NCBI GenBank assembly: GCA_030998225.1
Contig: JAPYXD010000484.1
Coordinates: forward strand, 434,001 to 498,000
DNA length: 64,000 bases
Direction: 5' to 3'
Origin: Diplolepis rosae
Lineage: Eukaryota > Arthropoda > Insecta > Hymenoptera > Diplolepididae
Below the pieces are notes generated by a model, which was not told where the DNA came from, ran no database searches, and saw only the letters and a list, made by a program, of their open reading frames with translations. This document shows, one piece after another, positions 20,632 through 32,923 of this stretch; the stretch's first letter is position 1; every line of letters begins with the position of its first letter. Position numbers and translations under genes: made by a program.

Positions 20632-21240
20632 TCATTTAAAAATAGAATGAGAAAAACGCTCGCCCATCATTCGACGAACATAAATTCTTCGTCTACCTCC
20701 AAAAAGCTCTAATTTCGACTCGTCCGTAAAAAAAATTTTCTCCCGTTGCTCAAGAGTCTGAAGGACGTATTTTTGATCCCACGCTAAACGCTTCAATTTA
20801 TTTGTTTTTCGCAAATATGGTTTCATCGCTGCAACTCTCCCAAGCAATCCTTTTTCTCTGAGTCGTTCTTTAATGGCAGTAAGACAAATGGACTTTCCAG
20901 GTCTAGTAGAATTGAATTCTCCCCGGATGTGTAAAGCAGCTCTCTTTCTATCACGTTTGGTAATAATAGCAATATTGTTATCTTGTGGAGAAGTTGTAGA
21001 TTGCTTCCTTCCGTAACCGATTGAATTAGCGATTTTTCCGGTGCGCTTGTGTTTGTCGGCAATCCCCTTTACACCACTCTTCGAAATTCCAACTTTTTAG
21101 GAACTTTCACTGAAAAAAAATCCTTCTTCACGTAAAATTAACACTTTCACTCGAGAATTCAGAGTTATTTCTCTCTATCGACGCATTATGATTTTTTTCA
21201 GACAGACACGGAAAGCTTAGAGATTTTTTATAAACTAAAA
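20632..21240 (-). pseudogene. Tc1-type transposase relic
   Basis: On the minus strand, after frame corrections, one reads GKIANSIGYGRKQ, RKAALHIRGEFNS-like text, then GLLGRVAAMKPYLRKTNKLK, RLAWDQKYVLQTLEQ and the first catalytic Asp in IFFTDESKLELFGGRRR. These belong to the Tc1 branch of the Tc1/mariner superfamily (paired-like DNA-binding domain followed by a DDE core). The copy stops after the first Asp, so the second Asp and the final acidic residue are lost. Frameshifts occur near 20840 and 21060. Confidence 0.75.
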
Positions 21241-22858
21241 GAAAAACAATCGAGATGTCCTCTTATGTAATACGTCTATCGCGATTCTATATGTGTGACA
21301 TTCTCTTTTGTTTTTATTAAGAAAGGATTGTTTTAAAAAGAAGCGATTTATTAACAGCCAGGAATTGTAACAATGAAGGCGATTAACTTCCAAAAGACCA
21401 TATTTCACTATTCTATAAAACAAGAAAATATTAACCAACGTCATTTATCATTTTACGTAATTAAAACTATTTTACTGTCATGTCCTGTGACCGCCAATAT
21501 TTATTCATAATAATAACCTGTGCAAAATTAATAAAAAGGCTTTACGAAATTATATTCATGAAGCATCAGGTTCTAAATGTATTGATCATAAAAAAATGTA
21601 GGTGTTTAGACGAAGCGAAATTGTGCGGATTAGGGGACCCCCTTTGGAATGTGTCGTATACATAAATTTCTAACACCTGCCGCCGCAGCAAAAGAGTGAA
21701 CTTGAAGGTTCACTGACCCGAGAGAAAGGAAAATCGAGGAACCAGAGAGAAGACTTGTTCTTTACATTTTTTCCCTTCTTCCTGAAAGCAATTAAATAAA
21801 TGGGAGGATATCAGGATGATATCGACCCATGAGGTGACTGGCGAGGAAGGTATATACCAGAAAAAGGTGTATATAAACACTTGTTCCTTTGGAAAATCTC
21901 AGTAACCTGCCAACTTCCATCCGCGCCGTTACTCTGACCAAGAGTAACCTGCCAGCTTTCATCCGCACCGTTACTCTGCTGGAAAGAGTAAAACCACGAA
22001 CACTCCTAAAGATTTCGAAGTCCAATTGTTTAAAAAGCTCGGATTATATCAGTGTTTCCTCCAGTCTCCATTTTTTTTTTTGAAAAAGGACTCTAGTTCA
22101 GAATTAAAAAGGCTCCAATTCGGAATAAAAAGCTTTCGGTTCGAATTTTAAAGGGCTCCAGTTTGGATATTCTGAAGGCTCTTATTCAAGATTTTTAAGC
22201 CTCCAGTTTGGGTTTCAAACCTTCAGGAGTTTGGATTTATAGGATGTTTTTCTTGTATAAATTGTCAAAATAAAAGTGGTTAATAATTGTGAATTTTCGG
22301 TAAACTTTATTGTTGGCTATCCTCGTCCCTGTTTCGGTTGAGAAATCTGATAAGAGAATTATTATCAGATCGTGGATTTGGCACTTAAATTAAAAATTTT
22401 CATAAACAATATTAAAGAATCGAGAGTGTAAGAAATAAAACTGAAACTTTGATTTGAGGACGCTTGACTTGAGAAATTCCTAGAATTTTAGGTGAAAGCA
22501 ATCGTTGATGAGGGGCTTACGGCGTTGAAGGGGGAGGGGGGGGGGGTGCTGTATTAAACAGGTAGGAGGATGATACACGTGGAACTTTCATATTATCCTG
22601 GCTAAAAGTCAGATAACACTGGTCAAAAAAATATGACCTATGTGTTAATGAAATGAGATATATAATTTCCAGAATAGTTTCCAGCTGAAACAGTTCGAAC
22701 TGTTTGAACTCTTTCTATAGAGTTGCCAGTTTGACTGCTTACAAGTACTTGAGGCGAATCATTGTTCTGTTTCTTGTATCTCATTGCATTAAAGTCTACA
22801 ATATTCGCAATATTGACAACATTCACAGAGTTTACAGTGTTTACAAAGTATAAAATAT
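21241..22858. other. Unassigned stretch, possible LTR-like segment
   Basis: 21850-22000 contains TATATAAACAC and a tandem pair of a ~40-bp unit (AGTAACCTGCCA...CCGTTACTCTG, 21900-21935 and 21945-21980). 22085-22230 has loosely repeated AAAGGCTCCAGTTTGGA-like phrases. The TATA-like motif plus direct duplications would suit an LTR promoter, but I found no second copy or primer-binding site. The rest is unremarkable, apart from a G-run near 22530-22546. Confidence 0.35.
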
Positions 22859-23100
22859 ACACGGAGAAAAATAGTTGAAGTGATTTTACTCAACTTCCGA
22901 TCAAATTTGGCACATGGACAAGTTAGAAGTTATTTAGTATTATTGTAATTATTTGTGATATATTAAATGTTCAAAAATGAATCAATGTTGAGTAAAATTC
23001 AGAAGTGTAGGGTCCATTCTACTCTACGCTTCAATCGAGAGTTGAGTAAACTGTGAATCGCAAGACTTATTCCACCAGCTATATCTATTCACACAGGATC
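22859..23100 (+). repeat. TIR-type repeat starting ACACGGAGAAAAA
   Basis: The end sequence ACACGGAGAAAAATAGTTGAA is followed by repeated GTTGAGTAAA words in both orientations. An inverted counterpart ends at 42656 (TTCAACTTTTTTTCTCCGTGT). This is typical of the ends of a non-autonomous DNA transposon with subterminal repeats. The inner boundary is unclear. Confidence 0.6.
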
Positions 23101-23337
23101 GAATAAAAGTAATCTGCGCCTTGGGCACACATAAAATATTTTTAATTTGAAAAACCTGTTGAATTTTCAGCATACTGATGTTCCAAGTTATTATACTTAA
23201 TAATCAAAATTAATTAAAAACATACAAAATACAATTACAGTTTATTTTAGTACTGTCTAAATCTAAAATAGTGGATTACACTTAGTAACACAATCTAGTT
23301 ATATAAATTCTGTAAGTTTAATAAATTCGTCATACAA

Positions 23338-23700
23338 ATGTTACGTCAGAAACGTAACACTTCTCTTCTTAAAAGATCTCCTCGTTTTATGTAAGGATCA
23401 AAAGGATCCTCTCTAAGGGATGAGGAATAGTCAGTGATTGAGAATGGTTAATGATATAAAATATATTTATTGACAATGAAATTATGTTGAGTAAGCACCA
23501 TGAAAATGGAAATTGGATTGTATTGTTGAAGTACCCTTGTAATTACCCTGAGTTGTAGCTTGCTGATGATTAAATGAGTCCAGTAGAGCGAATGTGGTAA
23601 CTTGAGTTTCCGTTTGTAATCTTTGAGATAGATTTTGTGAGATAGGAAATTTGTAGTCCAGCCTGTTGATACAGTTGAGTCTCTGATCCCAGTTTCAAAT
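23338..23700 (-). repeat. LTR fragment matching the LTR at 41193
   Basis: About 360 bp closely matches 41193-41555, same orientation, including ACTTCTCTTCTTAAAAGATC and TTATGTTGAGTAAGCACC. On the minus strand this is the 3' part of the LTR. It is cut short at about 23700, close to the poly-T of an R1-like fragment at 23772. Confidence 0.85.
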
Positions 23701-23768
23701 ACTAATCAGAACTTGAAATATCAAATAGTTATAACAGTCAAGAAAATTAATCGCAAAAGTACAAGAAA

Positions 23769-23771
<3 letters not shown>

Positions 23772-23803
<32 letters not shown>

Positions 23804-24150
23804 GTGAGGACGACAAATGGCGAAATCTTTTATAGACGTTGTACAGGACTCACCTAGGACAAGACTAGGCATACCTGTTAAAACCAAAAGCCCCCTCTCT
23901 CGAACTAATACACCGCCCGCGGAACCGCCTTTCGGCTTTAAACTTCACGGGTGGTTGGTTCCAGCTTAAAGTCGCGTACGACTCTTTCGTCATCCGTTCG
24001 CCCGGGATTTCCATCCGCGGTCGCACGCCCGTTAGGCAGACCAACTAGCCGCGCCAGTCAGTAGAGGAATAGAGCGATTCCTTTCCTGTACGACGCGGAC
24101 AGCCAAATCCGCCCAAGACGCAGTGTTACGAGCGTATCAAGGTGGCGGAA
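23772..24150 (-). mobile_element. R1-like retrotransposon, 3' end only
   Basis: A 31-nt T run (23772-23802) is the poly-A tail on the minus strand. The following ~80 bp (ATGGCGAAATCTTTTATAGA and onward to ACCTGTTAAAACC) matches the 3' end of copy 1 at 956-1037. Upstream (23887-24150) is GC-rich sequence without an intact frame, presumably more 3' UTR that copies 1 and 2 lack. A severely 5'-truncated insertion, as is usual for target-primed reverse transcription. The long unbroken T run suggests it is young. Confidence 0.8.
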
Positions 24151-26929
24151 TTTTTCCAAAAATTCGTATTAATAATTTATTAATTAGATTTGTATGCCAC
24201 TTGAAGCGCACGTAACCCGAGCACCATGACAAGACCGCTGATGCAGCTCATCAATGCTCGGGTCGAAGACTTTAAAATATGGTTGGTTCAGGAAGGAAAT
24301 TTCCAATCTTGCTACTTTGAGCCAAATAGTTATTAAATTTAAATTATTATTATATAACTTCATCGTTAAGATGTTATTGATTTTGATGTACTTACACATG
24401 CAAATGATAGATCAAAGTCAATGAAATTGTACATAATGAACAATTGGTATACATTCATATTTTAATAAGTAACTTTTCAATCAAAATATATCAAAATTAA
24501 AGTTAGCATTATTAAAATACATGCATGAAGTATATTAAAATTAAAGATTAAAAGCTGTATCCTTATTAAGATGGAAGTATTTCGAATTTAATATTCGCTA
24601 CTGAAAATCAAACTTCCATTATATGCGATGAAAATTTAATACAGACATTTTTCACAGTATTCCAAAAAATTTTATCCGAGTAATAATTTACCAAATTAAT
24701 TCGAAATTAAAACTAAAATTTGAATAAAAGCAGGATCATTATAAATATAAATGACGAAAACTAATAGGTAAATATCTGCAGCCACTTATATAATCAAATG
24801 TGTTATATTTCTATATTCTGTTTTGTATTATATTGTTTTAGAGTATTAATGTAAATGATAAAAAACTAACGCGTGAATAGCTGTATAAATTAATATAATC
24901 GTACATTTTGGTTTGTATAAATATTAAATTACACTATATTATGTTTCAAATATATATATATTTATAATGTAATATATAAATATATATATAATATTTAAAT
25001 TTTCATTCATGCTATTTCTCAATAAATATAAACTGTAGGAAAACATTATAAATTGGCACAGGATTCGGATGACTGGAAAGTAAAAGCAAGAAGGAGAACG
25101 CAAGTTTTAAAGAAATAAATTTAAGAATTGAAATATTTAAAAATAGTACGCTAGCGCACATAGTCATTTTTCAGCTCTATCTGGCTACGTTGTGAGAGAA
25201 GAATACATTAAAATCAGACTCAAAACGTGGAAAATCTCTCAAACACAAGTATCAATGATGTTTAGTTTTTCCATAGTTTCCAAATAGTTTCCACCTAGTT
25301 TTTACATACTTTTCCCTATATCCCCTTCCGAATCTGCTATTATATTTTTGTTACCCGCATAAATACTACAGTGCTTTTGCTATAAACATTATAAACTATA
25401 AATACTGTAACCAAACTTGGATATCTGCGAGTTACCATAGCCAGTGCATACGATATTTCTGAAAAGGATCTGAACCAATGTTTTTTCTGAATATGAAAAA
25501 TATTTAAGGTGTCAGAATCCAGAATTAATAATCAAAGGAATCGATTTAATTATTTTATATCGATATTTGATTTATTGGTGTCATGAAACATGATCCAAAA
25601 ATATCAACTACATCAGAAATAACCATTTCATCACAAATTTCACTTGGCAACGGGTAATGACAAGTAGGCTATCAAGTAATTAGGCAACAAGTAATAACAA
25701 GTAGGCCACCAGGTATTTAGGCAATCGGTAATTGCAAAATTACTGATCAGCATGAACTCCTTCCAAAAATCAGGCCACTCAGAAAAATCCCAAAATCATC
25801 GAAATACCCCACCTAAGCATCATCGATACGAGTCTTCGAGGCAAATCTAAATTCAATCAAATTCGCAGTCACTCGAGCAACCTGGTACTAACCAGAACTA
25901 CTCGGACAGTAGAGAATGTAGTTTTTCTACTTCGCCCGTCCGCGGTTCGGAACAAGTAAGTCCTATCACCTGGATAGTTGACCTAGATTCGTAAAAAGAC
26001 CTAGCCAGGGCCACAAATTGGGGATTGTACTTGGGCGGACGTAAATACTTCAAAATCTTCTCTCCGACGGAAGCCAAACGCAGGATAGTGACACTGAGAG
26101 TATTCAAAAATACTCTCACTGCTAAGTTCGGGTTTTTATTATACAGAAGCTAAAAATCTAGTAAGTCAAGCACTAACTAGAGAAGAAAATCTACACCTCG
26201 TCGAATCTCAAAACGGCGAGGAGTCTATTTTCTGAAACCATAAATAGGTTTACTGTGAGACAGGAGTGGCGAAGGACAGGCAATTTAAAAGTACTGCCTC
26301 CCTTCTAGTTCAAAGCTATCCATTTCTTTCTCACCTTAAAACTATAAGGTCCAAGTAAAGAAAAAGGGTGTGTGCGCGAGTGAGTCGCGTAAGGACAAGG
26401 GTGGTTCCTTTTTGGAACCACGACAATTTTAAATCGAATTTGGCCCGGATATCCGGGACTTCAGCAGCCAGAACGTATTCTCTTCTTTGCTTTTGCTCCC
26501 AGGACATCCGGTAGGATTAAGGAACAACAATAAACACAAGAAGGCGGTAATGTACCTATGTATCGTTCTAATTTACTCTTTATTATTTTAACTCATGTAA
26601 AAATGTTCACATCGGTCTGTTATTTTGCTTTTCTTAAGAATAAATTGTCTGTTATTTATATGAATTTTAGCCACTAGATTCGAAATTATTTGAAGCACCT
26701 TTTCCCATTTTCTTGCTTTAAAAATTAAAAGTGATAAGCGTAGGCGTGTAGAATACACTCTCAGTCCGAGTGTAGAAGACCAACGACCCCACATAATAAT
26801 AAACGAATTTAGCTAATATTTATATTAACTAAATTCGGCAGTTTGGACGACCTCCGCGTACTCCTACTTATTAATGAAATATATTGAAGGTAATGATATT
26901 TACTTTTGAATTTTATTTTTATTTAATTG
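24151..26929. other. AT-rich intronic block without recognised genes
   Basis: 24.17-25.0 kb is very AT-rich, with a TATATA array near 24950-24995. 25.6-25.75 kb has short repeats of CAAGTAATAACAAGTAGGC type. 26.4 kb has small hairpins (GTGGTTCC/GGAACCAC and CCCGGATATCCGGG). The sequence at 25.8-26.5 kb is less AT-rich and could be an LTR or internal part of an unidentified retroelement, but I have no motif to prove it. Confidence 0.4.
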
Positions 26930-26982
26930 GTAATAGCCGTACGTAACACGCAGGACCGCGGGTGCAGGCCCCGAAGCGATTT

Positions 26983-27399
26983 CTACTGGACCCCGTTGTT
27001 GCCTCGCTCTACACGCCCATCGAGCTCCCTCATCTTCATCACCACGGTGACGAATGACTCGATAAGTATCCATATCTGTTCAGACTGGAGCATGAGAGAG
27101 ACCATCGTGTCAGGAGTGAGTTGTGCGCCCACTGCCCGACCGACAGCCTCCCTTTCCGCGCCCCACCTTGCACAAACAAAGAGTGTGTGCTCTGCATTTT
27201 CCACAAGGGAACCGCAGTAGCGACACGAATCGTCCTCTCTTTTTTTGAAGCGCTTCAGGTACGCATTAAAGCAACCATGGCCCGAGAGCGCTTGTGCCAA
27301 GTAAAAGCAGACTTTCCCGTACTTTCTGTTCAGCCAGGTGGCGAGCTCCGGGATCAGGCGGTATGTCCATCTCCCTGTCTGCTCACCATGCCATCTCAT
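26983..27399 (-). pseudogene. C-terminal zinc-finger region of R1-like copy 2
   Basis: A 138-codon open frame containing YGKVCFYLAQALSGHGCFNAYLKRF and then CRYCGSLVENAEHTLFVCARW, a Cys-x2-Cys...His-x4-Cys finger typical of the C-terminus of R1-type ORF2 proteins, where it is thought to help bind target or template nucleic acid. The same feature appears degenerate at 12606-12797. It is separated by frameshifts from the RT thumb frame (27462-27761) upstream. Confidence 0.75.
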
Positions 27400-27461
27400 C
27401 TGCCATTTCTCGACGAGTCTGCGCCTTCCATCCTTGCGGATGGCCTCCTTCGCGCGAGCGA

Positions 27462-29077
27462 TTACCTGCGGGTTGTTAGGCAGGTGAGCTCCTTACGGAG
27501 CTGAAAGGTCTCCTTCCTTTCTTCCGCCAATAAGTCAATTGGCGGGATGCTCGCCGGGACCAGCACAGCACTCGTCGACACAGTTCGGTATGCTGAGACA
27601 ATTCTCATCACCACACTTCTCTGTGCCGAGAACAGCCTCTTCAAGATAGCATGATTGTTAAGGGCACTTGTCCAGATCGGAGCTGCATAAAGCAGCTTCG
27701 AGTTTACTATGCTCGCCACCAGCCTACTCTTAGCTTCCCTAGGTCCACCAATGTTGGGCATGACCCGAGTCAGGGCAGCTCCACATTGGATGGCTTTGGC
27801 AGTCGTGATCTACAGGTGTTCGCCGAAGCTAAGCCTTCGGTCCAACTGATGTCTGTGACCAGCAAAGCCTCGGTCTTCTCAGGGGCCATTTTCAGGCCTC
27901 TGCTATCTAACCAACGCTTTGCCCGCCACAGAGCATCATTGATCCTCAGCTCCAGAATTCCGATGTTGTCAGCAGCGCACACGACAAGTGCGTCATCCGC
28001 GAAGCTGATGATGCTCGTTCCAGCAGGCAGGTCCATGCGCAGGAAATCGTCGTACATGACGCTCCAAACGAGTGGACCCACCCGCGAGCCTTGTGCGGCG
28101 CCACATGTCATCTCTTCCTTGAGAGACCATTTGTCGCCCTCATATATCACCCACCTGTCGCTCAGATAGTCATCTATCATTCGCAACAGGTAGTCTGGAA
28201 CCTCTTTCTGCACCAACGCCTCGACGCAGATGTTCCATCTCGCGGTATTGAACGCATTGCGTATGTCAATGCTGATCAACGCGCAGAATCCCTTATGCTT
28301 ACCAGTTACTCTTCTTGCTTTAGTGGCGATGTCCACCACTGTCTGGATGGCGTCAACTGTGGACCTGCCTTTCCGAAAGCCAAACTGGTTTTCCGAGAGA
28401 CCATTCTCGCGGACCATGTGACCCTGTAGTCTTTGTAGGATCATTTCCTCTAGAATTTTCCCCATCGTATCCAATAGACATATTGGTCTATACGATAAGG
28501 CATCCCCTAGAGGCTTGTTGCCCTTCCTCAGCAGGACCAACCTCTGCTTCTTCCAGTCTGCGAAGAACCTCCCCTCCCGAAGACAGGAGTTAAAGACTTC
28601 TAGGAGGATCTCCGGGTATACCCCGATCACCTCTTTGAGGATCTCTTTCGGCAACCCGTCGATCCCCGGCGCTGTGTTTGCCTTAAGCCTTCCACCCGCT
28701 CTCTTTAGTTCTTCGAGAGTGAAGAGTTCTTCGCGCCGGACCACGCTGGAACTTCGGTCCTGTCTTTGGAATGGCTCTACATGCGGAAACAAGCTTCGCA
28801 CGATGTACTTGACTCGATCGGGATTATCCAGGTCCGGGGTATTTCTTCTAGTCACCAATCTCTTGGTGACTATTTTGAGGGCGAGGCCCCATGGGTCCTT
28901 TTCGACTTCCCCGATCAAGTCTTCCCAGCACTGAAGTCGACTTTTTTTTATGCCTTGCCTCAGATTTGATTTAGCTTTTTTCCATGCCTCGCGCAGCAGA
29001 GAATCACCCTTTGAGCGGGTAACCTCCGTCGCGCTGCGAGGCATTTTCGACGCAGGACAGACAACTGGTTGTTCCAC
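27462..29077 (-). pseudogene. Reverse transcriptase of R1-like copy 2
   Basis: A 435-codon frame (29077-27770) holds the full RT palm: NTAPGIDGLPKEILKEV, ENQFGFRKGRSTVDAIQ, GAAQGSRVGPLVWSVMYDD and the catalytic FADD in ISFADDALVVCAAD. It then changes frame near 27850, and the thumb region (SKLLYAAPIWTSALNNHA, 27761-27462) continues separately. RT of this kind copies the element RNA onto nicked target DNA. Despite the long open palm, the frame break before the thumb and the missing endonuclease function make it inactive. Confidence 0.82.
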
Positions 29078-30344
29078 CAGTACATCGAGTCCCCAGTACG
29101 CCCGTGCCCGCAGCGAAGCATGGAGTGGTCACATACTGCGACCACTTTCCGCCTCGCCGCCCGCACACTGTCCTCAAACGACCCAGCAGACCTTGCCCAA
29201 CCAAGCTCATCTATGAGCCTGGTTTCTTCAAGATATTCGCGAAGCTTGTCCTTGCTGAGTCGTTTTGTGTTCCAGGAGGAGCTCCTCACCTTACCGCCCC
29301 TTCCCACATTCACTGAGTGACTCCGTTCCTGGATGCTGAACTCAATGCACCGGTGATCACTCAAGGTTATTACCTCAAGGACACACTAGTCGTCTATCCT
29401 TGAGGCAAGACGGAGCGCGGCAATCGTGAGGTTGATAATCGACCCCCCACCGCTCCTCGTCTGAACCTAAAATCCCTGCCCAGATTCAATACAATCAGGT
29501 CATTTCTAGCGACCATCTCACCGACCAAGATTCCCCTCCTATCCAGACGAGCTTCTCCCCACTCGGGCGACTTACTATTTAAGTGGCCCGCAATAAGGGA
29601 CCGCCCACTAGCCTCTTTGAGGCTCTCCTCAAGGAGGAGGATCTGGGTCTCGAAGATCTCGAAAAGATCGTTGGGAGAAAAGTAGCAGCTGTATATACGT
29701 ACCCCCGCCACCTCCACCCAAACGAACCCCGCGTCGGTCTCCAGAAACTCCCCGATGCTCAAATCAGGGCTACAAAGAAGGATCCCAGCCCTCCGTGATG
29801 CAAGCTCTGGGCGTCCGCATCGATTAAACGAATCACCGCAGTCTGCACACCGCCGAAGCGCTTGTATAGCCTGCACTGGTCCCCGAGGTCTGGCTTGCCC
29901 AGCGCGATGCACAGCGCAGCAACAACCTCTTCCCTTGTGACGGTCTTGTCGAGGTCCCCTATTTTCTAGCGACCTCTTCGAGACCAAAGACTTAACATCG
30001 GCCTTCTGCCCGACCGCCTGATCAAGAGCTGTCTCGAAGGCCGAGACGTCACCCCCCTTTTTCAGGACCAGGAGGATCTCCTCCCTCCTTGTTCTCCGGA
30101 TAGAGAGGACCTCCGCTCCCGAATTCTGGGGGTCAACCTTGCCCTTCATGGCTTTCTGGATCGCAGCGTAGGACTTACCGTCCTTTGCCGACAGCCTGAT
30201 AGCATCGCCCGACCTGGCGGCCGGAGAGCGCCTCGGCAACTTTCCCTTCTCTTTAGGGTCCTCTGCATCCATGATTTCAACTCCGATATTGGCTCCAGAC
30301 AGTAGGATCGTGAGCGGTTTTCCCAGTTTAACATGTGGTTTCAC
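28960..30344 (-). pseudogene. gag/endonuclease region of R1-like copy 2
   Basis: The frame 29394-30344 fuses gag to endonuclease. Its N-terminal 130 residues are gag-like with a charged, Lys-rich region (VDPQNSGAEVLSIRRTRREE). A frameshift follows; the neighbouring frame shows VTREEVVAALCIALGKPD and RLYKRFGGVQTAVIRL. The zinc-knuckle part is deleted, joining straight to nuclease text SRRAGILLCSPDL, DAGFVWVEVAGVRIYSCYFS. The nuclease motif that reads GGDFN in copy 1 reads AGHLN here, losing the catalytic D/N. The frame 28960-29364 carries the nuclease end with an intact SDHRCIEF. It cannot function as it stands. Confidence 0.78.
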
Positions 30345-31019
30345 AGGATCTTTGCCCTTAACGGCTGAATACCGGAGGGACTTCTGTTTCCCATATTACT
30401 CCCACAGAGGTGAGGTACTGACATCGCGACCTACCCTGGTCGAGAAGCTACTACTCTTCCCTTGGCTAGTCTATCGGGAATATTCACCAGGCGCCGGCCG
30501 CAGCCCCATTCACTCAGCATTCCATTCATTCTGATGAGTGTAGGTGTCGGTGTCGTGGATGTGATTGTGGTGTGACCGCAAGAGCGCACGCGGGAAGTTC
30601 AGCGTCATCGCCGTATGCGGATTTGGGGCGATACCACAATTAAGGGGCCCCCCCACATTCGCTCCGTATTTGTTCATTCGGCATCAGGAAACCTGTTAAA
30701 GGTCCCCTGATGCTTTCGTTCCACACCGCGTCCTCACGCACTTAAAGATCGCGGAGCAACCGTCGTGGCGCGAGCGTCCGGCAGGCCCATCACTAGGGAA
30801 AAGCCTGTTTATAGGGCTCCCTCGGCGACCATCCTGACGGCGACAGCCCTGCTGCTGGCAAAGTCCTTGCGGCTACTACCGTTGGTGGGCTGCAGGACGC
30901 GTCTGCTCCGTGCTTGGACTCATGCATTCATCTCGGCGAGACCCTGCCCGCCCGCAAAACACTCTCTTGGGTGTTGGGTGTGTTTTTTCCAGTGTTACTG
31001 TGAATGTGTCGTGTCATGT

Positions 31020-32455
31020 TGGTGTTTTCCTTTTATGTTGATTTTTACATTTCCTTTTCCTAGTACATCCAAAACTTCGTGAGGTCGTGTGTATTAATTA
31101 TCCAGCTTTTTAACTTTTCCTCCTTTTAATAAAAATACATTATCTCCAATTTCTATTTCCAAGGGATTTATTTTTCTATTGTTGTACATTTTTTATTTTT
31201 CTTTTACCTTTATGAGGTTTTCTCTTGCTTGTGTTCGCATTTCATGCAGTTGTGTGACAAAGTTGATCAAATAATCATCATAGGTTTGCAATTTTTCATT
31301 TTGTGATAGAGGTTTACTAGAGGGTTCACGGGCTAATTTGCCAAAAACTAATTCATAAGGCGTTTATTTTGTGGCTTCGTGTACACTCGTGTTATATGAA
31401 AACATTGCTAATTCTAGCCAATCGTCCCATTCTGAGTTTTTTGCTACAAATTTTTTGAGATATTCACCTAGGACATGATGTGGTCGTTCAAGTGATCCAT
31501 TGGATTGACGGTGAAAAGCTGTGGTACGAAATTGTTTGATTCTAAAGCGTTTTGCTAATCTTTTTAATAAATTGCTTAAAAAATCTCTGCCTTAATCCGT
31601 CAGTACTCCTTTTGGCGATCCAAATTTGCAAATAAATTTTTTCACGAACGCATCTGCTATTGTACCAGCTTGATGATTAGGAAGAGGTATTGCTAGAGAG
31701 TATTTTGTAAAATTATCTTGTATGGTAAGAATAAACAAATTTCCAGATTTTGTTTCTGGTAGTGGACCAACAATATCCATTGATATTTTTTCGAAGGCAG
31801 TAGTGGGTGTATCAGTAATAACCATAGGATTTTTAGTTTTAACTCGAACTAATTTTTTTATTTGGCATTGTAAACAGCCTTGAATATAGTTTTAAAAATC
31901 GACTTTCATATTTTCCCAAAAAAATTTTTGGTAAATTCGATTGTAGGTCTTTGTGACACCTTTATGGCCTCCTAATGCTGAGGAGTGAGCTTCTTCAATT
32001 AATTGTGATCTTTGTTGTTTTGTCGGATATTGTGTTATGCCGTTACAGACTATTATTTTCGTAAGTGAATTTGCAAAAACTAAATCAAATATTAATTTTT
32101 TTTCTTCCCAAGTTATATGGTTGATTTTCGAAGTCTTTGAAATACTAATTGATCGTAAATTCAATTTTTGAGATAATTCGTGTAATGAATAAATTGACAA
32201 TTTTATATTATTTAAGGTTTCAGATAAATTGTCTTGAATTTCTCCTTCAATCGGAAGAGCAAAATGATAATAGTTTCCTTTTTTAATTTCATTCGCTGTT
32301 CCCTTCTGTAAGTTTTTAAATTTTGGTAAAGTGCCACGTGTTTCTAAACTTTTTGATCTATTATCTCGAGGATTTCCATTTGTTGTAACAAAATATACAT
32401 AATTATATTTTCGCATTATAAATTGATCGCGACATTCAACGATATTTTTATTCAT
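31020..32455 (-). pseudogene. gypsy integrase
   Basis: The N-terminal zinc-binding part shows EEAHSSALGGHKGVTKTYNR (His pair) and, after an in-frame stop, GCLQCQ (Cys pair). The catalytic core (31592-31825) has the first Asp in ISMDIVGPLPETKSG and the second in GVLTD, followed by a stop where Gln is usual. Beyond the stop come NGSLERPHH with the Glu of the DDE triad, then PYELVFGKLAREPSS and, near 31080, RPHEVLDVLGKGNVKI of the C-terminal domain. Integrase inserts the cDNA into the host genome. Several stops show that it is dead. Confidence 0.8.
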
Positions 32456-32923
32456 TAAAATTTACCTGGTAGATTTTGAGTTGGGTGGAGGGGGCTCTGG
32501 GGTGGACGGTTTTCTTCGAATTCTGAATTATTATCATTTTAGAGATTTTCCCTGGTTTCTATTTGTCGTTTTTTGTTTATTTCAGAATTTCGTTCATTAA
32601 AAGTGTCTTTGATATTTTCATTTTCAATAATTTCTTCAATACAAGAGCTTTCAGAGTTTTCTTCATCTTCAGGTTCTATATCAATTACTTCATCTTCAGA
32701 AGTAGAAAAATAATTTTCGCTTTCTTCCCCTTGAGGTATAATGAATTGTTAAGGCTTTTTGCCATTTTTATTTCTTTTATTTTTTGCTTGGATTTCTTTT
32801 AAATTGTCCCAATATTCAGGATCAGAATCGGGATCAGAGTCGGTATCTGATTCTACTTTTGTTCGGCTTCCTTATTGCATATTTATTTCTGGTAATTCAT
32901 TTTCATATATTTGTTTCCTTGGT

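Larger units (their letters stand above)
26930..31000 (-). mobile_element. R1-like non-LTR retrotransposon, copy 2 (largest)
   Basis: Minus-strand order: 5' GC-rich leader/ORF1 start (about 31000-30345), gag and endonuclease (30344-29394), endonuclease end (29364-28960), RT (29077-27770), thumb (27761-27462) and C-terminal zinc region (27399-26983). It is the least damaged copy, yet it has a gag-endonuclease deletion, several frameshifts and no poly-A tail at its 3' end. Its 5' end abuts the integrase C-terminus of the gypsy element on the same strand, so one has probably inserted next to or into the other. R1-clade membership is inferred from domain order and the C-terminal CxxC...HxxxxC motif. 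Confidence 0.8.

Noticed and set aside
23772..23802. Poly-T as a terminator or promoter element
   Set aside because: It is the poly-A tail of a minus-strand R1-like insertion, shown by the matching 3' UTR next to it.
26983..30534. Plus-strand open frames across R1-like copy 2
   Set aside because: Antisense shadows in GC-rich coding sequence.
30345..31082. Independent gene in the GC-rich segment at 30.3-31.0 kb
   Set aside because: No recognisable domain; best explained as 5' leader/ORF1 of R1-like copy 2.
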